Shown here: positions 16,887-26,239 of the stretch, piece by piece | Layout of the letters: the number at the start of each line of letters is the position of its first letter | How positions within the stretch are numbered: position 1 is the stretch's first letter | From: an uncultured Gammaproteobacteria bacterium | GTDB taxonomy: Bacteria > Pseudomonadota > Gammaproteobacteria > Pseudomonadales > Azotimanducaceae | DNA: 39,798 nucleotides | Direction of reading: 5' to 3' | Assembly (NCBI GenBank): GCA_913050215.1 | Contig: CAJXBG010000023.1 | Location: forward strand, 1 to 39,798 | Notes under the pieces: model-generated | Told to the model about the DNA's origin: nothing | Databases searched by the model: none | The model's input: the letters and a program-made list of their open reading frames with translations, nothing else | Position numbers and translations under genes: made by a program

Positions 16887-18560
16887 TTGGATAAGCTTGT
16901 TGGAAAAATTGATGCTATTCGGCTTTATTTAATGATCGCATTTTTTGTGGTTGTCACGGTGACGCTGTGTGCCCGAGTTATTGTCCTGAATGTGGTTGAT
17001 AACGACTTTTTGCAGGATCAAGGTGATGCAAGAACAATTCGCATCAAACGCATAAATGCTCATCGGGGAATGATCCAGGATAGAAGAGGAAAACCGTTGG
17101 CGATCAGTTCGCCCGTGGTTTCTTTGTGGGCAAAACCGAAAGAGTTGCTCAAAGCAGATGCTTCTATAGATGAGCTTGCTCAAAAGCTTGAAGTGCCGAC
17201 TCATGAGTTCAGAGCGAAGATCGAAAGGAATAAAGGCAAAGGGTTTATCTACTTGCGTCGTCATCTCCCACCGGCGGTAGCAGATGAAATACTTGCATTA
17301 AAAACTAAGGGGGTCTACTCGGAAAGAGAATATCACCGTTATTACCCGGGTGGAGAAGTGACCGCCCACCTTGTTGGTTTTACTGATATCGATGACAGAG
17401 GTCAGGAGGGGATAGAGCTGTCTTTTGATGAATGGTTAAAAGGTACGCCTGGCAAGAAGAAAGTACTCCAAAACCGCTATGGCGATATAGTCAGAGACAT
17501 CATGCCCGTGTCTGAAGCTCAACCAGGCAAGAATCTAGAGTTGAGTGTAGACCTCCGTATTCAATATCTGGCCTATCGTGAGTTGAAGTCTGCTATTTCC
17601 TACTTCAATGCCAAAGCTGGTTCTGTCGTGATTCTTGATGTTCAGACTGGAGAAATCCTAGCGTTGGTCAACCAACCTTCTTTTAATCCCAACAATAGGA
17701 CCAATTTGGACCTTAGTGCGGTAAGAAATAGAGCTGTAACCGATATATTTGAACCGGGCAGCACGGTGAAGCCTTTTACTGTTGCTGTAGCTTTGGAATC
17801 GGGTGAATACACCAAGAATTCGGTGGTTGACACGCATCCGGGGTTTATAAAGGTTGGTGCGAAGACAATTCCCGATCCTGCCAATTATGGTGAGCTGGAT
17901 TTGGGTGGCATTATCGAAAAATCCAGCCAGGTAGGAATTACCAAGCTTGCCTTGAGTCTTGATGAGTACGAGATCTGGAACATGTTTTCCTCGGTAGGTT
18001 TTGGTGAAAGTACCGGTATCGGCGTGCTCGGTGAGAGTAGTGGATTTCTGCCAAGTCACCGTCGCTGGAAAGATATTGAGCGGGCTACGTTTGCCTATGG
18101 CTATGGTCTTCAGGTGACCCCTGTTCAGCTCGCGGCATCTTATTTAACAATCGCGTCCGGGGGTATCAAGCGGCCGTTGTCTCTGGTTGGGCGCAGCCCT
18201 ATGGATGACCAGCGGGTCATGTCGCGGGCGGTCGCTGCGGATTTAATCAAGATGTTACAGCGGGTTGCTGAAAGCGGTACGGGTAGCAAGGCATCAATGG
18301 AAGCCTACTCTGTCGCTGGTAAAACGGGCACAGCGAGAAAAGTGGGTAAAGCAGGTTACGATGACACAAGGCACATTGCCTTCTTCGCGGGAATGACGCC
18401 TGCCGAATCGCCGCGACTTGTGGGCATTGTCATGATAGATGAGCCAAAGGGCGACCAATACGGTGGTGGTGCGATCGCTGCACCTGTTTTTTCTAGGGTG
18501 ATGGCTGGTGCGCTTCGCCTTCTGAATGTCACTCCGAACTACTTAGATAAGGCGGCCTAG
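16887..18560 (+). CDS. ftsI: Peptidoglycan transpeptidase FtsI (PBP3)
   Basis: Septal class B penicillin-binding protein that cross-links peptidoglycan with FtsW. One N-terminal transmembrane helix (about residues 13-33), a pedestal/dimerisation domain beginning RINAHRGMIQDRRG, and a transpeptidase domain. Active-site motifs are S292-T-V-K295, a second motif S346-S347-Q348, and K479-T-G481. The second motif normally reads S-x-N; here the Asn is replaced by Gln (codon CAG at 17928-17930). TTG start 5 nt after ftsL, with AAGGTAGG upstream. 557 residues. Confidence 0.97.
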   Translation: MDKLVGKIDAIRLYLMIAFFVVVTVTLCARVIVLNVVDNDFLQDQGDARTIRIKRINAHRGMIQDRRGKPLAISSPVVSLWAKPKELLKADASIDELAQKLEVPTHEFRAKIERNKGKGFIYLRRHLPPAVADEILALKTKGVYSEREYHRYYPGGEVTAHLVGFTDIDDRGQEGIELSFDEWLKGTPGKKKVLQNRYGDIVRDIMPVSEAQPGKNLELSVDLRIQYLAYRELKSAISYFNAKAGSVVILDVQTGEILALVNQPSFNPNNRTNLDLSAVRNRAVTDIFEPGSTVKPFTVAVALESGEYTKNSVVDTHPGFIKVGAKTIPDPANYGELDLGGIIEKSSQVGITKLALSLDEYEIWNMFSSVGFGESTGIGVLGESSGFLPSHRRWKDIERATFAYGYGLQVTPVQLAASYLTIASGGIKRPLSLVGRSPMDDQRVMSRAVAADLIKMLQRVAESGTGSKASMEAYSVAGKTGTARKVGKAGYDDTRHIAFFAGMTPAESPRLVGIVMIDEPKGDQYGGGAIAAPVFSRVMAGALRLLNVTPNYLDKAA

Positions 18561-20048
18561 GTGCAAGCGATGCTTAACTCCCTTCTGCCCGATCATCACT
18601 TGCCAGCAATCTCGGTGAGTGGCATTGCGTACGATTCTAGAAAAGTAAAGTCTGGAGATCTGTTTTTGGCCACCAGAGGTGATCAAGTGGACGGAAGGCA
18701 GTTCGTGAATAATGTCGCAGGTACTGCAGCGGCTGTTTTGTGCGAATCACCCTATCGGTCAGTCTGCGGTAATGATTTTGAGGTGCGGGACCTGTCTGCG
18801 CATAAGGGAATGATCGCATCACGTTTTTATCAAGAGCCTTCAAAAAGCCTTAAAGTTATCGCGGTAACAGGTACTAACGGCAAAACATCGGTGAGTCACT
18901 ACGTGGCCCAGGCTTTGTCACTATTACAGCAGCCCTGTGGCGTCGTCGGTACGCTAGGCGCTGGGCTAAATAGTGATCTTGAGGATGTCGGCATGACAAC
19001 ACCGGATGCCGTCGATCTTCAGCGAATGTTATTTGAAATGAGAGGAAAAGGAGCGGATGCAGTATGTCTTGAAGCTTCATCCCACGGATTGGTTCAGGGT
19101 CGACTCAACGGTACGAGAATAGAGACAGCCATTTTTACCAATATCAGCCGCGATCATCTTGATTACCATAGTGATTTCGACCACTACAAGGAGGCAAAGA
19201 AACAGCTGTTCAAATGGCCCGACCTGAAGCACGCCGTGATAAACCTAGATGATGAATTCGGCGAGGCGCTCGCAAATGAAATGATAGCGCGGCTAGAAAT
19301 TCCGAGTCGGCAAATGAATGAACCATCGATAGGCAGCGGCACCGGCTGTATCACCTTTTCCTTGGAGCGGCCTGATGCTGATGTGTACTGCGACTCGATT
19401 GAATACAAAAGAACAGGTGTTGCAGCCTTAATAACCTATCAGGGTCATGCTTTGCCACTAGAGAGCAAACTTTTAGGCGGATTTAACTTGAGCAACCTAC
19501 TGGCGGTTGTATCTACCTTGCTGGTTGAGGGCGTGCCCTTTGCGCAAGCTTTACTCACGGTTAGTCAGTTAAATAATGTGAAAGGCCGCATGGACTTGTT
19601 GGCCTGTGAGGGCAAGCCTACAGTAGTTATCGATTACGCACATACCCCTGACGCTTTGGAAAAGGCGCTTTTAGCGACCCGGCAACACGCTGACGGCGCG
19701 GTGTACTGTGTAATGGGTTGTGGGGGTGATCGTGACAAGGGAAAAAGACCTCAAATGGGTGCAGTTGCTGTACGTATAGCGGACCATGCTTTTGTGACAA
19801 GTGATAATCCTCGAACAGAGAATCCAGCAGAAATAGTTGAAGACATAGTCGCTGGAATTGCCGGCAATAACAGAATTACGGTGGAAGTAGACCGTGCGAC
19901 AGCAATTGTGCGGGCGCTGAAAAAAGCGAAGCCCGCCGATTTGGTGTTGATCGCCGGTAAAGGGCATGAACCCTATCAGGAAGTAAACGGGCAGAAGTTA
20001 CCGTACAGCGACTATGCCGTGGTCGAGAAGTATTTTAGTGAACACTAA
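18561..20048 (+). CDS. murE: UDP-MurNAc-tripeptide synthetase MurE
   Basis: ATP-dependent ligase adding meso-diaminopimelate to UDP-MurNAc-L-Ala-D-Glu in the cytoplasm. The ATP loop is TGTNGKTS at residues 103-110. The substrate-selecting motif reads DNPRTENP, the DNPR form typical of meso-DAP enzymes, so the peptidoglycan should be DAP-type. The GTG start directly follows the ftsI stop, with AAGGCGG upstream. 495 residues. In nearly all relatives murF and mraY follow; here murD begins inside the last codons of murE. Confidence 0.97.
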   Translation: MQAMLNSLLPDHHLPAISVSGIAYDSRKVKSGDLFLATRGDQVDGRQFVNNVAGTAAAVLCESPYRSVCGNDFEVRDLSAHKGMIASRFYQEPSKSLKVIAVTGTNGKTSVSHYVAQALSLLQQPCGVVGTLGAGLNSDLEDVGMTTPDAVDLQRMLFEMRGKGADAVCLEASSHGLVQGRLNGTRIETAIFTNISRDHLDYHSDFDHYKEAKKQLFKWPDLKHAVINLDDEFGEALANEMIARLEIPSRQMNEPSIGSGTGCITFSLERPDADVYCDSIEYKRTGVAALITYQGHALPLESKLLGGFNLSNLLAVVSTLLVEGVPFAQALLTVSQLNNVKGRMDLLACEGKPTVVIDYAHTPDALEKALLATRQHADGAVYCVMGCGGDRDKGKRPQMGAVAVRIADHAFVTSDNPRTENPAEIVEDIVAGIAGNNRITVEVDRATAIVRALKKAKPADLVLIAGKGHEPYQEVNGQKLPYSDYAVVEKYFSEH

Positions 20049-21423
20049 CGGAGATGTTTCTAATACGCATGTCTCAAATGACAAGAAGATCAGGAAGATG
20101 ATTTTGGGTTTAGGAAAAACCGGCCTTTCCTGTGCGCGTTACTTTTCAACGTTGGGTGTTCCTTTCAGCGTGATGGATGCCAAGTCTCAACCTGGGTTGC
20201 TCTCTCAGCTACGTAGACTGGATCCCGAAGTTGCGTTTTCACAACTTGAAGAAGACACGAGGTTTAGTCCTCAGGAAATTGATGAACTTATCGTGAGTCC
20301 AGGAATACCCCTGTCGACTCGCTCCATTCAGCAAGCTATATCTGACGGTATTGGTGTTAATGGTGATGTGAATATATTCCTGAAACAGACTGTTGTACCA
20401 GTAGTTGGGATTACCGGCTCCAATGGTAAGAGCACTGTCACGGCCCTGCTGGGAGAAATGCTTGAAAACGCCGGTTTTAAAGTGGGTGTAGGTGGCAATA
20501 TCGGTACTCCCTGTTTGGATTTGATTGATCTCGATTGTGATATTTACGTGCTGGAGCTTTCTAGCTATCAACTTGAAACCATTGCCGATGCAAAGTGTGA
20601 GTTAGCAACGGTGCTAAATCTGTCGCCGGACCATCTTGATAGATATGAGAGTGATACGGATTACTACCGAACCAAGGCAAGTATTTATTCCAACGCGAAC
20701 ATAGCGGTAAAAAATGATGATCTGGATTTTGATTTCTCTTTTGATGACGCCACCGAACTGATCAGTTTTAGTGGGCAACGCCCGGCTGATTCTCAAAGCT
20801 ATGGTATTCGAACCGACTCCGAAGGGACTTTTCTTTGCCAGGGTAAAAGAAGGATTCTGAATTGTGACAGAATTTCGATGCGAGGCAGTCACAATGCCGA
20901 AAATGCATTGGCGGCAATTGCGATCGCTGAGCGATTGGGCGTAGCAGAAGAGGTGATTGCCGCGACCCTCGCAAGTTTCCCAGGGTTACCTCACCGTTGC
21001 GAACTAGTAGCGGAGCTAGATGGGACAACGTTTATAAATGATTCGAAGTCCACAAACCCCGGATCAACGATAGCCGCGATAAAAGGTTTTGCCGGCACAA
21101 GTGAATCACTGACTGTGCTAATTGGAGGCCAGACCAAGGACGCCAACTTCTCTGCTCTGAGAGATGCGCTGATAGATAATAAGGCAACAGTTGTTATATA
21201 TGGTGAAGACGGGCGAATACTGGAACGAAGCTTTCAGGGATGTTCGGCAACACGGGTATCGACACTCGACGAGGCGCTAAAAGTTGCAGTGGCTGCAAGC
21301 ACCACCGCCTCAAATACTGATCATATCGTTTTGTTTTCGCCGGCATGTGCCAGTTTTGATCAGTTCGAAAATTTCGAGGCCCGTGGTGAAAGGTTTCGTA
21401 GTCTTGTTCAGGGAATGAATTGA
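20038..21423 (+). CDS. murD: UDP-MurNAc-L-alanine:D-glutamate ligase MurD
   Basis: Mur ligase adding D-glutamate. N-terminal Rossmann-like uridine-binding region (MILGLGKTGLSCARYF), ATP loop GSNGKSTVTALLGEM, and C-terminal NDSKSTNPGSTIAAI and GGQTKD motifs. The start is taken as GTG 20038, with GAGAAG seven bases upstream, overlapping murE by 11 nt. ATG 20014 would add eight residues, and ATG 20098 would begin right at the Rossmann strand. 461 residues from GTG. The direct murE-murD junction means murF and mraY are missing from this position. Confidence 0.95.
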   Translation: MNTNGDVSNTHVSNDKKIRKMILGLGKTGLSCARYFSTLGVPFSVMDAKSQPGLLSQLRRLDPEVAFSQLEEDTRFSPQEIDELIVSPGIPLSTRSIQQAISDGIGVNGDVNIFLKQTVVPVVGITGSNGKSTVTALLGEMLENAGFKVGVGGNIGTPCLDLIDLDCDIYVLELSSYQLETIADAKCELATVLNLSPDHLDRYESDTDYYRTKASIYSNANIAVKNDDLDFDFSFDDATELISFSGQRPADSQSYGIRTDSEGTFLCQGKRRILNCDRISMRGSHNAENALAAIAIAERLGVAEEVIAATLASFPGLPHRCELVAELDGTTFINDSKSTNPGSTIAAIKGFAGTSESLTVLIGGQTKDANFSALRDALIDNKATVVIYGEDGRILERSFQGCSATRVSTLDEALKVAVAASTTASNTDHIVLFSPACASFDQFENFEARGERFRSLVQGMN

Positions 21424-22646
21424 TGAATGGGCTGGCAAACAAGGCGTTTCCTTTGGATCCATACGTGGCTGGAATCGCGTCGCTTCTCCTCTTTGCAGGT
21501 GTTCTGCTGGTTGGGTCGGCCTCAACTGAAGTCGCGGCCAGAACGTACGGCAGCTCTCTCCATCTTTTAATTAAACATGTTGTTTATCTTTGCATCAGTC
21601 TGGCAGTTGCCGCCGGTGCTCTGATGGTGCCCATTCGAGCCTGGCAACGACTGGATATGGTTTTGCTGCTGGTCAGCTTTGTCTTGTTGATAGCGGTGCT
21701 AGTTCCGGGTATCGGGCATAAGGTAAATGGTAGTACTCGCTGGATATCACTCGGATTTTTTACCGTTCAGGGCTCCGAATTTGTTAAGTTTTTTAGCGCA
21801 GTCTATATCGCCGGTTATCTGGTTAGGCGTAAGGAAGAGGTGTTAACGACGGTTTCCGCTTTTGTCCAACCTTTGGTCGTCCTTGGTTTGATGGTAGGTC
21901 TGCTTCTCATGCAGCCAGACTTTGGCGCCTCCGTAGTCATCATGGCTGCAATGATGGGAGCAATTTTTCTAGCGGGTGTGCCGTTTAGCAGGTTTTTGCC
22001 GCTGATCGCACTTGTGTTTGTTGTCACTATTGTCATTGCACAATGGCAGCCATATCGTCTAGAAAGGCTGACCACTTTTTCGAATCCATGGGATCACAAA
22101 TTTGATAGTGGGTACCAATTGACTCAGGCGCTCATTGCGTTTGGACGTGGTGAATGGTTTGGGTTGGGAATGGGAAACAGCATTCAAAAGCTGTTTTTCT
22201 TACCGGAAGCTCATACAGACTTTTTGTTCTCTATTGTCGCTGAAGAATACGGCGTGCTAGGTGCCGTGCTGTTTATCTTTTTGTTCTTTTGTATGGTAAT
22301 CCGCGGTATCTGGATTGGTCGTAATGCACGGCGATTGGAACTCGAGTTTCACGCGCTTCTTGCTTATGCAATCTCAATTCTTCTGGGTGTTCAGGCAACG
22401 ATCAACATCGGTGTGAATATCGGCTTGTTGCCGACTAAAGGGCTAACATTGCCATTGGTAAGCTATGGAGGCAATAGTCTGATCGTTAGTTGTGTGCTGA
22501 TCGCTGTGCTTCTGAGGATAGAATACGAAAGCCGGGAAGCAGCAGTGCATGCGGGAAACAGCAAGGGCATTGCTAAAAGACCCAAAGCGCAGAGAGCCAG
22601 AGCGCTTCGCTCTCCATCAGCGAAACTTGCAGGAGGAGCATCCTGA
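21423..22646 (+). CDS. ftsW: Septal peptidoglycan glycosyltransferase FtsW
   Basis: SEDS-family polytopic membrane protein that polymerises septal glycan from lipid II together with FtsI. About ten hydrophobic segments. Family stretches are GSTRWISLGFFTVQGSEFVK, LLMQPDFGASVVI, SNPWDHKFDSGYQLTQALIAFGRG, and PEAHTDFLFSIVAEEYG, with the acidic residue typical of SEDS active sites. ATG 21423 overlaps the murD stop as TGATG, with AGGGAA upstream. 407 residues. In relatives murG follows; here murC does. Confidence 0.97.
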   Translation: MNGLANKAFPLDPYVAGIASLLLFAGVLLVGSASTEVAARTYGSSLHLLIKHVVYLCISLAVAAGALMVPIRAWQRLDMVLLLVSFVLLIAVLVPGIGHKVNGSTRWISLGFFTVQGSEFVKFFSAVYIAGYLVRRKEEVLTTVSAFVQPLVVLGLMVGLLLMQPDFGASVVIMAAMMGAIFLAGVPFSRFLPLIALVFVVTIVIAQWQPYRLERLTTFSNPWDHKFDSGYQLTQALIAFGRGEWFGLGMGNSIQKLFFLPEAHTDFLFSIVAEEYGVLGAVLFIFLFFCMVIRGIWIGRNARRLELEFHALLAYAISILLGVQATINIGVNIGLLPTKGLTLPLVSYGGNSLIVSCVLIAVLLRIEYESREAAVHAGNSKGIAKRPKAQRARALRSPSAKLAGGAS

Positions 22647-24127
22647 TGCGACTTGCTAATGATGGAGCGTTGAAGCCCGACACGAGAGGCGGGGCAATAG
22701 ACGTGCCTGAGATGAGGCGTATAAGTCTCATTCATTTTGTAGGTATCGGTGGCGCTGGTATGTGTGGCATAGCAGAAGTGCTTCTGAATCAGGGCTACAG
22801 AATCTCTGGCAGTGACATGTCTGACACCCCGGTTACACAAAGGCTAGCAGTTTTGGGTGCCGCCATTCAGATTGGCCACCATGCCCGTAACGTTGCGGGT
22901 GCTGATGTGATTGTCATTTCTTCGGCTATCCGCGATTCGAATCCCGAGTTGGTTGAGGCGAACGCAAACCGTATACCGGTTGTTCGCCGTGCAGAAATGC
23001 TGGGTGAGTTGATGAGATACAGGCATGGCATAGCAATCGCCGGGACGCACGGAAAAACGACAACCACGAGTCTTGTCGCGTCAATTTTAGGACAAGCAGG
23101 GCTAGACCCAACTTTTGTCATTGGTGGCCTTCTTAACAGTGCGGCGTCTAATGCCCGATTAGGGGCAAGCAGATACATGGTGGCAGAAGCCGATGAGAGC
23201 GATGCTTCATTCCTTCATTTACAACCGATGGTGTCGGTTCTGACGAATATTGACAGGGACCACCTCGCTAATTACGAGGGTAGTTTTGAAAAGCTGAAAA
23301 CTGCTTTTCTTGAGTTCGTACATAACCTGCCGTTTTATGGCTTGCTTGTCGCCTGCTATGACGACCCTGGTGTCAAATCGATCCTGCCGGAAGTAAAGCG
23401 TTCCATGCTTACCTATGGTTTCGATCCCGAGGCTGATATTCATGCGACAAACCTGGTGCAATCCGGTGCAACGAGCAAGTTTTTGGTCACAAGAGTGGGG
23501 CACGACAAGTCGCTCGAAATATCTCTTGAGTTGCCGGGTGAGCACAACGTGCTGAATGCACTTGCTGCGATAGCGATTGCGACAGATGAAGGTGTCAATG
23601 ACGCGGATATACAGCTTGGCCTATCAAGCTTTCAGGGTGTTGGACGGAGATTTGAAAATCACGGCGAATACCTGATTGATACAGCAGATAACGATTCTCG
23701 ATATGTTGTTTTTGATGATTATGGTCATCACCCCAGTGAGGTAAAGGCAACAATAGAAGCTGTGAGGCAGGGTTGGCCCGCAAGTCGTCTTGTAATGATT
23801 TATCAGCCTCACAGATATACACGTACCCATGAGTTGTTTGATCAGTTTGTAGATGCGCTTTCCATGGTTGATCAGCTTGTTTTGCTGGATGTTTATGCGG
23901 CTGGTGAGTCACCGATTCCCGGCGCGACAGGAGAGGATTTGTTTAAGGCAATAAAGAGAAAAGCTAACACTGAAGTCGAATTTTTGACATCGATAGACGA
24001 AGTACCTTTGGTTCTCGACGAGATGGTGCGAGCAAACGATTTTGTGTTGACTCAGGGTGCTGGGGAGACCAGTAAGCTTGCCAAGGCATTAACAGCTCGT
24101 TGGGAATACAGGCGAACCAGAGGATGA
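22646..24127 (+). CDS. murC: UDP-N-acetylmuramate:L-alanine ligase MurC
   Basis: First Mur ligase, adding L-alanine to UDP-MurNAc. N-terminal FVGIGGAGMCGIAEVL nucleotide-sugar motif, ISGSD, ATP loop GTHGKTTTTSL, VAEADESDASFLHL, and the C-terminal FDDYGHHPSEVKATIEA and YQPHRYTRT motifs. 493 residues. It overlaps ftsW by one base (TGATG) and ftsQ by ATGA. The murG gene that normally precedes it and the ddlB gene that normally follows it are both absent. Confidence 0.98.
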   Translation: MRLANDGALKPDTRGGAIDVPEMRRISLIHFVGIGGAGMCGIAEVLLNQGYRISGSDMSDTPVTQRLAVLGAAIQIGHHARNVAGADVIVISSAIRDSNPELVEANANRIPVVRRAEMLGELMRYRHGIAIAGTHGKTTTTSLVASILGQAGLDPTFVIGGLLNSAASNARLGASRYMVAEADESDASFLHLQPMVSVLTNIDRDHLANYEGSFEKLKTAFLEFVHNLPFYGLLVACYDDPGVKSILPEVKRSMLTYGFDPEADIHATNLVQSGATSKFLVTRVGHDKSLEISLELPGEHNVLNALAAIAIATDEGVNDADIQLGLSSFQGVGRRFENHGEYLIDTADNDSRYVVFDDYGHHPSEVKATIEAVRQGWPASRLVMIYQPHRYTRTHELFDQFVDALSMVDQLVLLDVYAAGESPIPGATGEDLFKAIKRKANTEVEFLTSIDEVPLVLDEMVRANDFVLTQGAGETSKLAKALTARWEYRRTRG

Positions 24128-24900
24128 AAAACGATAATACAAATTTTTTCAGCGGGTTAGCTGTTTCGAGACTTCAACCTGGTAAGGCATTGGGGATGTC
24201 GTTGCTGATTCTGGGGCTGTTAGCCACGATTATTTTTCAGAACAGGGAAACTGGTTTGGAAATAGAGCAGCTCGCGGTGCACGGCGAAGTAGATCAGGCA
24301 CAGAGAAAAGCCATTTATGAGTTTGTTAAAAAGCAGGAAAAGCAGTTTTTTGATATTGATGACGTGAAAACCGGGATCGAGTCCATTGGCTGGGTGCACC
24401 ATGTGAATGTTCTACAAATTTGGCCTGATAAGCTGAGCATTGAAGTTGTCAGGGAGCAGCCAATCGCATATTGGAACGATGATGCGTTCATCAACGTCGA
24501 AGGTAAGGTTTTCGAGTCGGTGCACGAAGTGGGCGGCGCCCTGGCGCAATTGCGGGGTCCCGTTGGGTCTGAAGCCCAAGTGATGAAACAGTATCAGCAA
24601 CTCACTATGGCAATGTCACCCGTTGATCAAACTATCGAAGTGCTGACACTCGATGAGCGGGGGTCTTGGCAGTTTACCAATCAACATGATATTCGGGTTC
24701 TGCTCGGGAAAAATGACATCATGGAGAGAGTTCATCGATTTGTTTTAATCAGTGCAAGCACCGGTTTTGCAACAAGTATGGAATTCGTACGGCAGGTTGA
24801 TACCCGTTACTCCAATGGAATTGCGGTCGAATGGAAAGATGATTTTGAGGCGCGAGGTATTGCTACTGCGTTCAATACGCAAAGAGAGCTAAAGCTATGA
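24124..24900 (+). CDS. ftsQ: Cell division protein FtsQ
   Basis: Bitopic division protein, hub of the FtsQLB complex. Short cytoplasmic N terminus, one transmembrane helix (GMSLLILGLLATIIF, about residues 25-40), a POTRA domain (IEQLAVHGEVDQAQRKAIYEFV to WPDKLSIEVVREQPIAYWND) and the FtsQ beta domain. ATG 24124 overlaps the murC stop as ATGA and is preferred over an in-frame codon 24 nt upstream. 258 residues. The stop overlaps ftsA by ATGA. Confidence 0.95.
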   Translation: MKNDNTNFFSGLAVSRLQPGKALGMSLLILGLLATIIFQNRETGLEIEQLAVHGEVDQAQRKAIYEFVKKQEKQFFDIDDVKTGIESIGWVHHVNVLQIWPDKLSIEVVREQPIAYWNDDAFINVEGKVFESVHEVGGALAQLRGPVGSEAQVMKQYQQLTMAMSPVDQTIEVLTLDERGSWQFTNQHDIRVLLGKNDIMERVHRFVLISASTGFATSMEFVRQVDTRYSNGIAVEWKDDFEARGIATAFNTQRELKL

Positions 24901-26126
24901 CGATAACAGGAAACAGAATGGTCGTTGGACTTGATATCGGTACGTCCAAAGTCGTTTGCATTGTAGGTGAAGTGTCTCCTGAAGGGGATGTTGAGATTAT
25001 CGGTATTGGCAGTCACCCTTCGCGAGGCTTGAAGAAGGGTGTCGTGGTTAATATTGAATCAACGGTGCAGTCTATTCAGAGGTCAGTTGAAGAAGCCGAG
25101 CTAATGGCTGGCTGTGAAATTCGTGGAGTATATGCAGGAATCGCAGGTAGCCACATTCGCAGTCTGAACTCGCACGGTATTGTCGCGATAAGAGATAGGG
25201 AAGTTTTTCTACCAGACATCGATCGGGTCATTGATGCCGCAAGGGCTGTCGCGATTCCTGCTGATCAAAAAATCTTGCACATATTGCCTCAAGAGTTTGT
25301 CATCGATTCACAAGAAGGCGTAAAAGAACCGCTTGGCATGTCCGGCGTTCGACTGGAAGCAAAGGTTCACCTGGTGACCTGTGCGGTAAATGCTGCGCAA
25401 AATATTGAGAAGTGTATCCGCAGATGTGGCTTGGAGGTCGAGGATATTGTTCTTGAGCAGGTGGCATCAGGATATGCGGTTCTCACCGAAGACGAAAAAG
25501 ATCTTGGCGTTTGCCTCGTCGACATCGGTGGTGGCACGACAGATATAGCGATTTTTACGGATGGCGCGATCAAGCATACCGCAGTCATACCCATTGCGGG
25601 CGATCAAGTTACAAACGATATTGCGATGGCGCTAAGAACACCCACGCAAAACGCCGAAGAAATAAAAATCAAATACGCCTGCGCTCTTGCATCCCTTGCA
25701 GGAGAGAACGAGACAATCAAAGTGCCTAGTGTAGGCGAACGAAACGATAGAGACCTGTCCCGGCAGGCGCTTGCCGAGGTGGTGGAGCCGCGTTATGACG
25801 AGCTTTTCACGCTTGTTCAAGCTGAGTTGAGGCGAAGCGGATTCGAGGATCTTGTTGCTGCGGGGATCGTTTTGACCGGCGGTACTTCAAAGATGGAAGG
25901 CGTTGTCGAGTTAGCAGAAGAAATATTTCATATGCCTGTGAGCATCGGTAAACCGCAAGGTATTACAGGGCTAATCGATATTGTTAGGAATCCTATTTAT
26001 TCGACGGCGGTTGGTTTGCTGCTGTATGGCAGCGAAACTCAGACGGAATCGATTTCCAGACCACAGGAAGAAGGCGCGACCAAATTCACTGACAAAGTGA
26101 AAAAGTGGTTTATGAAAAATTACTAG
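24897..26126 (+). CDS. ftsA: Cell division protein FtsA
   Basis: Actin-like ATPase that tethers FtsZ to the membrane. Phosphate-1 motif GLDIGTSKVVCIVGE, the 1C region around the HILPQEFVIDSQEGVKEPLGMSG stretch, phosphate-2 VDIGGGTTDIAIF, adenosine motif GIVLTGGTSKMEGV, and a C-terminal amphipathic tail DKVKKWFMKNY that fits the membrane-targeting sequence. 409 residues. Followed by ftsZ after a 113-nt gap. Confidence 0.98.
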   Translation: MTITGNRMVVGLDIGTSKVVCIVGEVSPEGDVEIIGIGSHPSRGLKKGVVVNIESTVQSIQRSVEEAELMAGCEIRGVYAGIAGSHIRSLNSHGIVAIRDREVFLPDIDRVIDAARAVAIPADQKILHILPQEFVIDSQEGVKEPLGMSGVRLEAKVHLVTCAVNAAQNIEKCIRRCGLEVEDIVLEQVASGYAVLTEDEKDLGVCLVDIGGGTTDIAIFTDGAIKHTAVIPIAGDQVTNDIAMALRTPTQNAEEIKIKYACALASLAGENETIKVPSVGERNDRDLSRQALAEVVEPRYDELFTLVQAELRRSGFEDLVAAGIVLTGGTSKMEGVVELAEEIFHMPVSIGKPQGITGLIDIVRNPIYSTAVGLLLYGSETQTESISRPQEEGATKFTDKVKKWFMKNY

Positions 26127-26239
26127 TAACAACAAGAAAAGATCCGGTGCTGAAATCGATATTGATGCACGTTGATTTTGATGTAGAACAAGAGCTCTAG
26201 TGCTTGTAGATAATGAAGTAAAACCTGGGAGGGTTGATA

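Noticed and set aside
20014-20037. ATG 20014 as the murD start
   Set aside because: No Shine-Dalgarno before it and a longer overlap with murE; GTG 20038 has GAGAAG at good spacing. Still not excluded.
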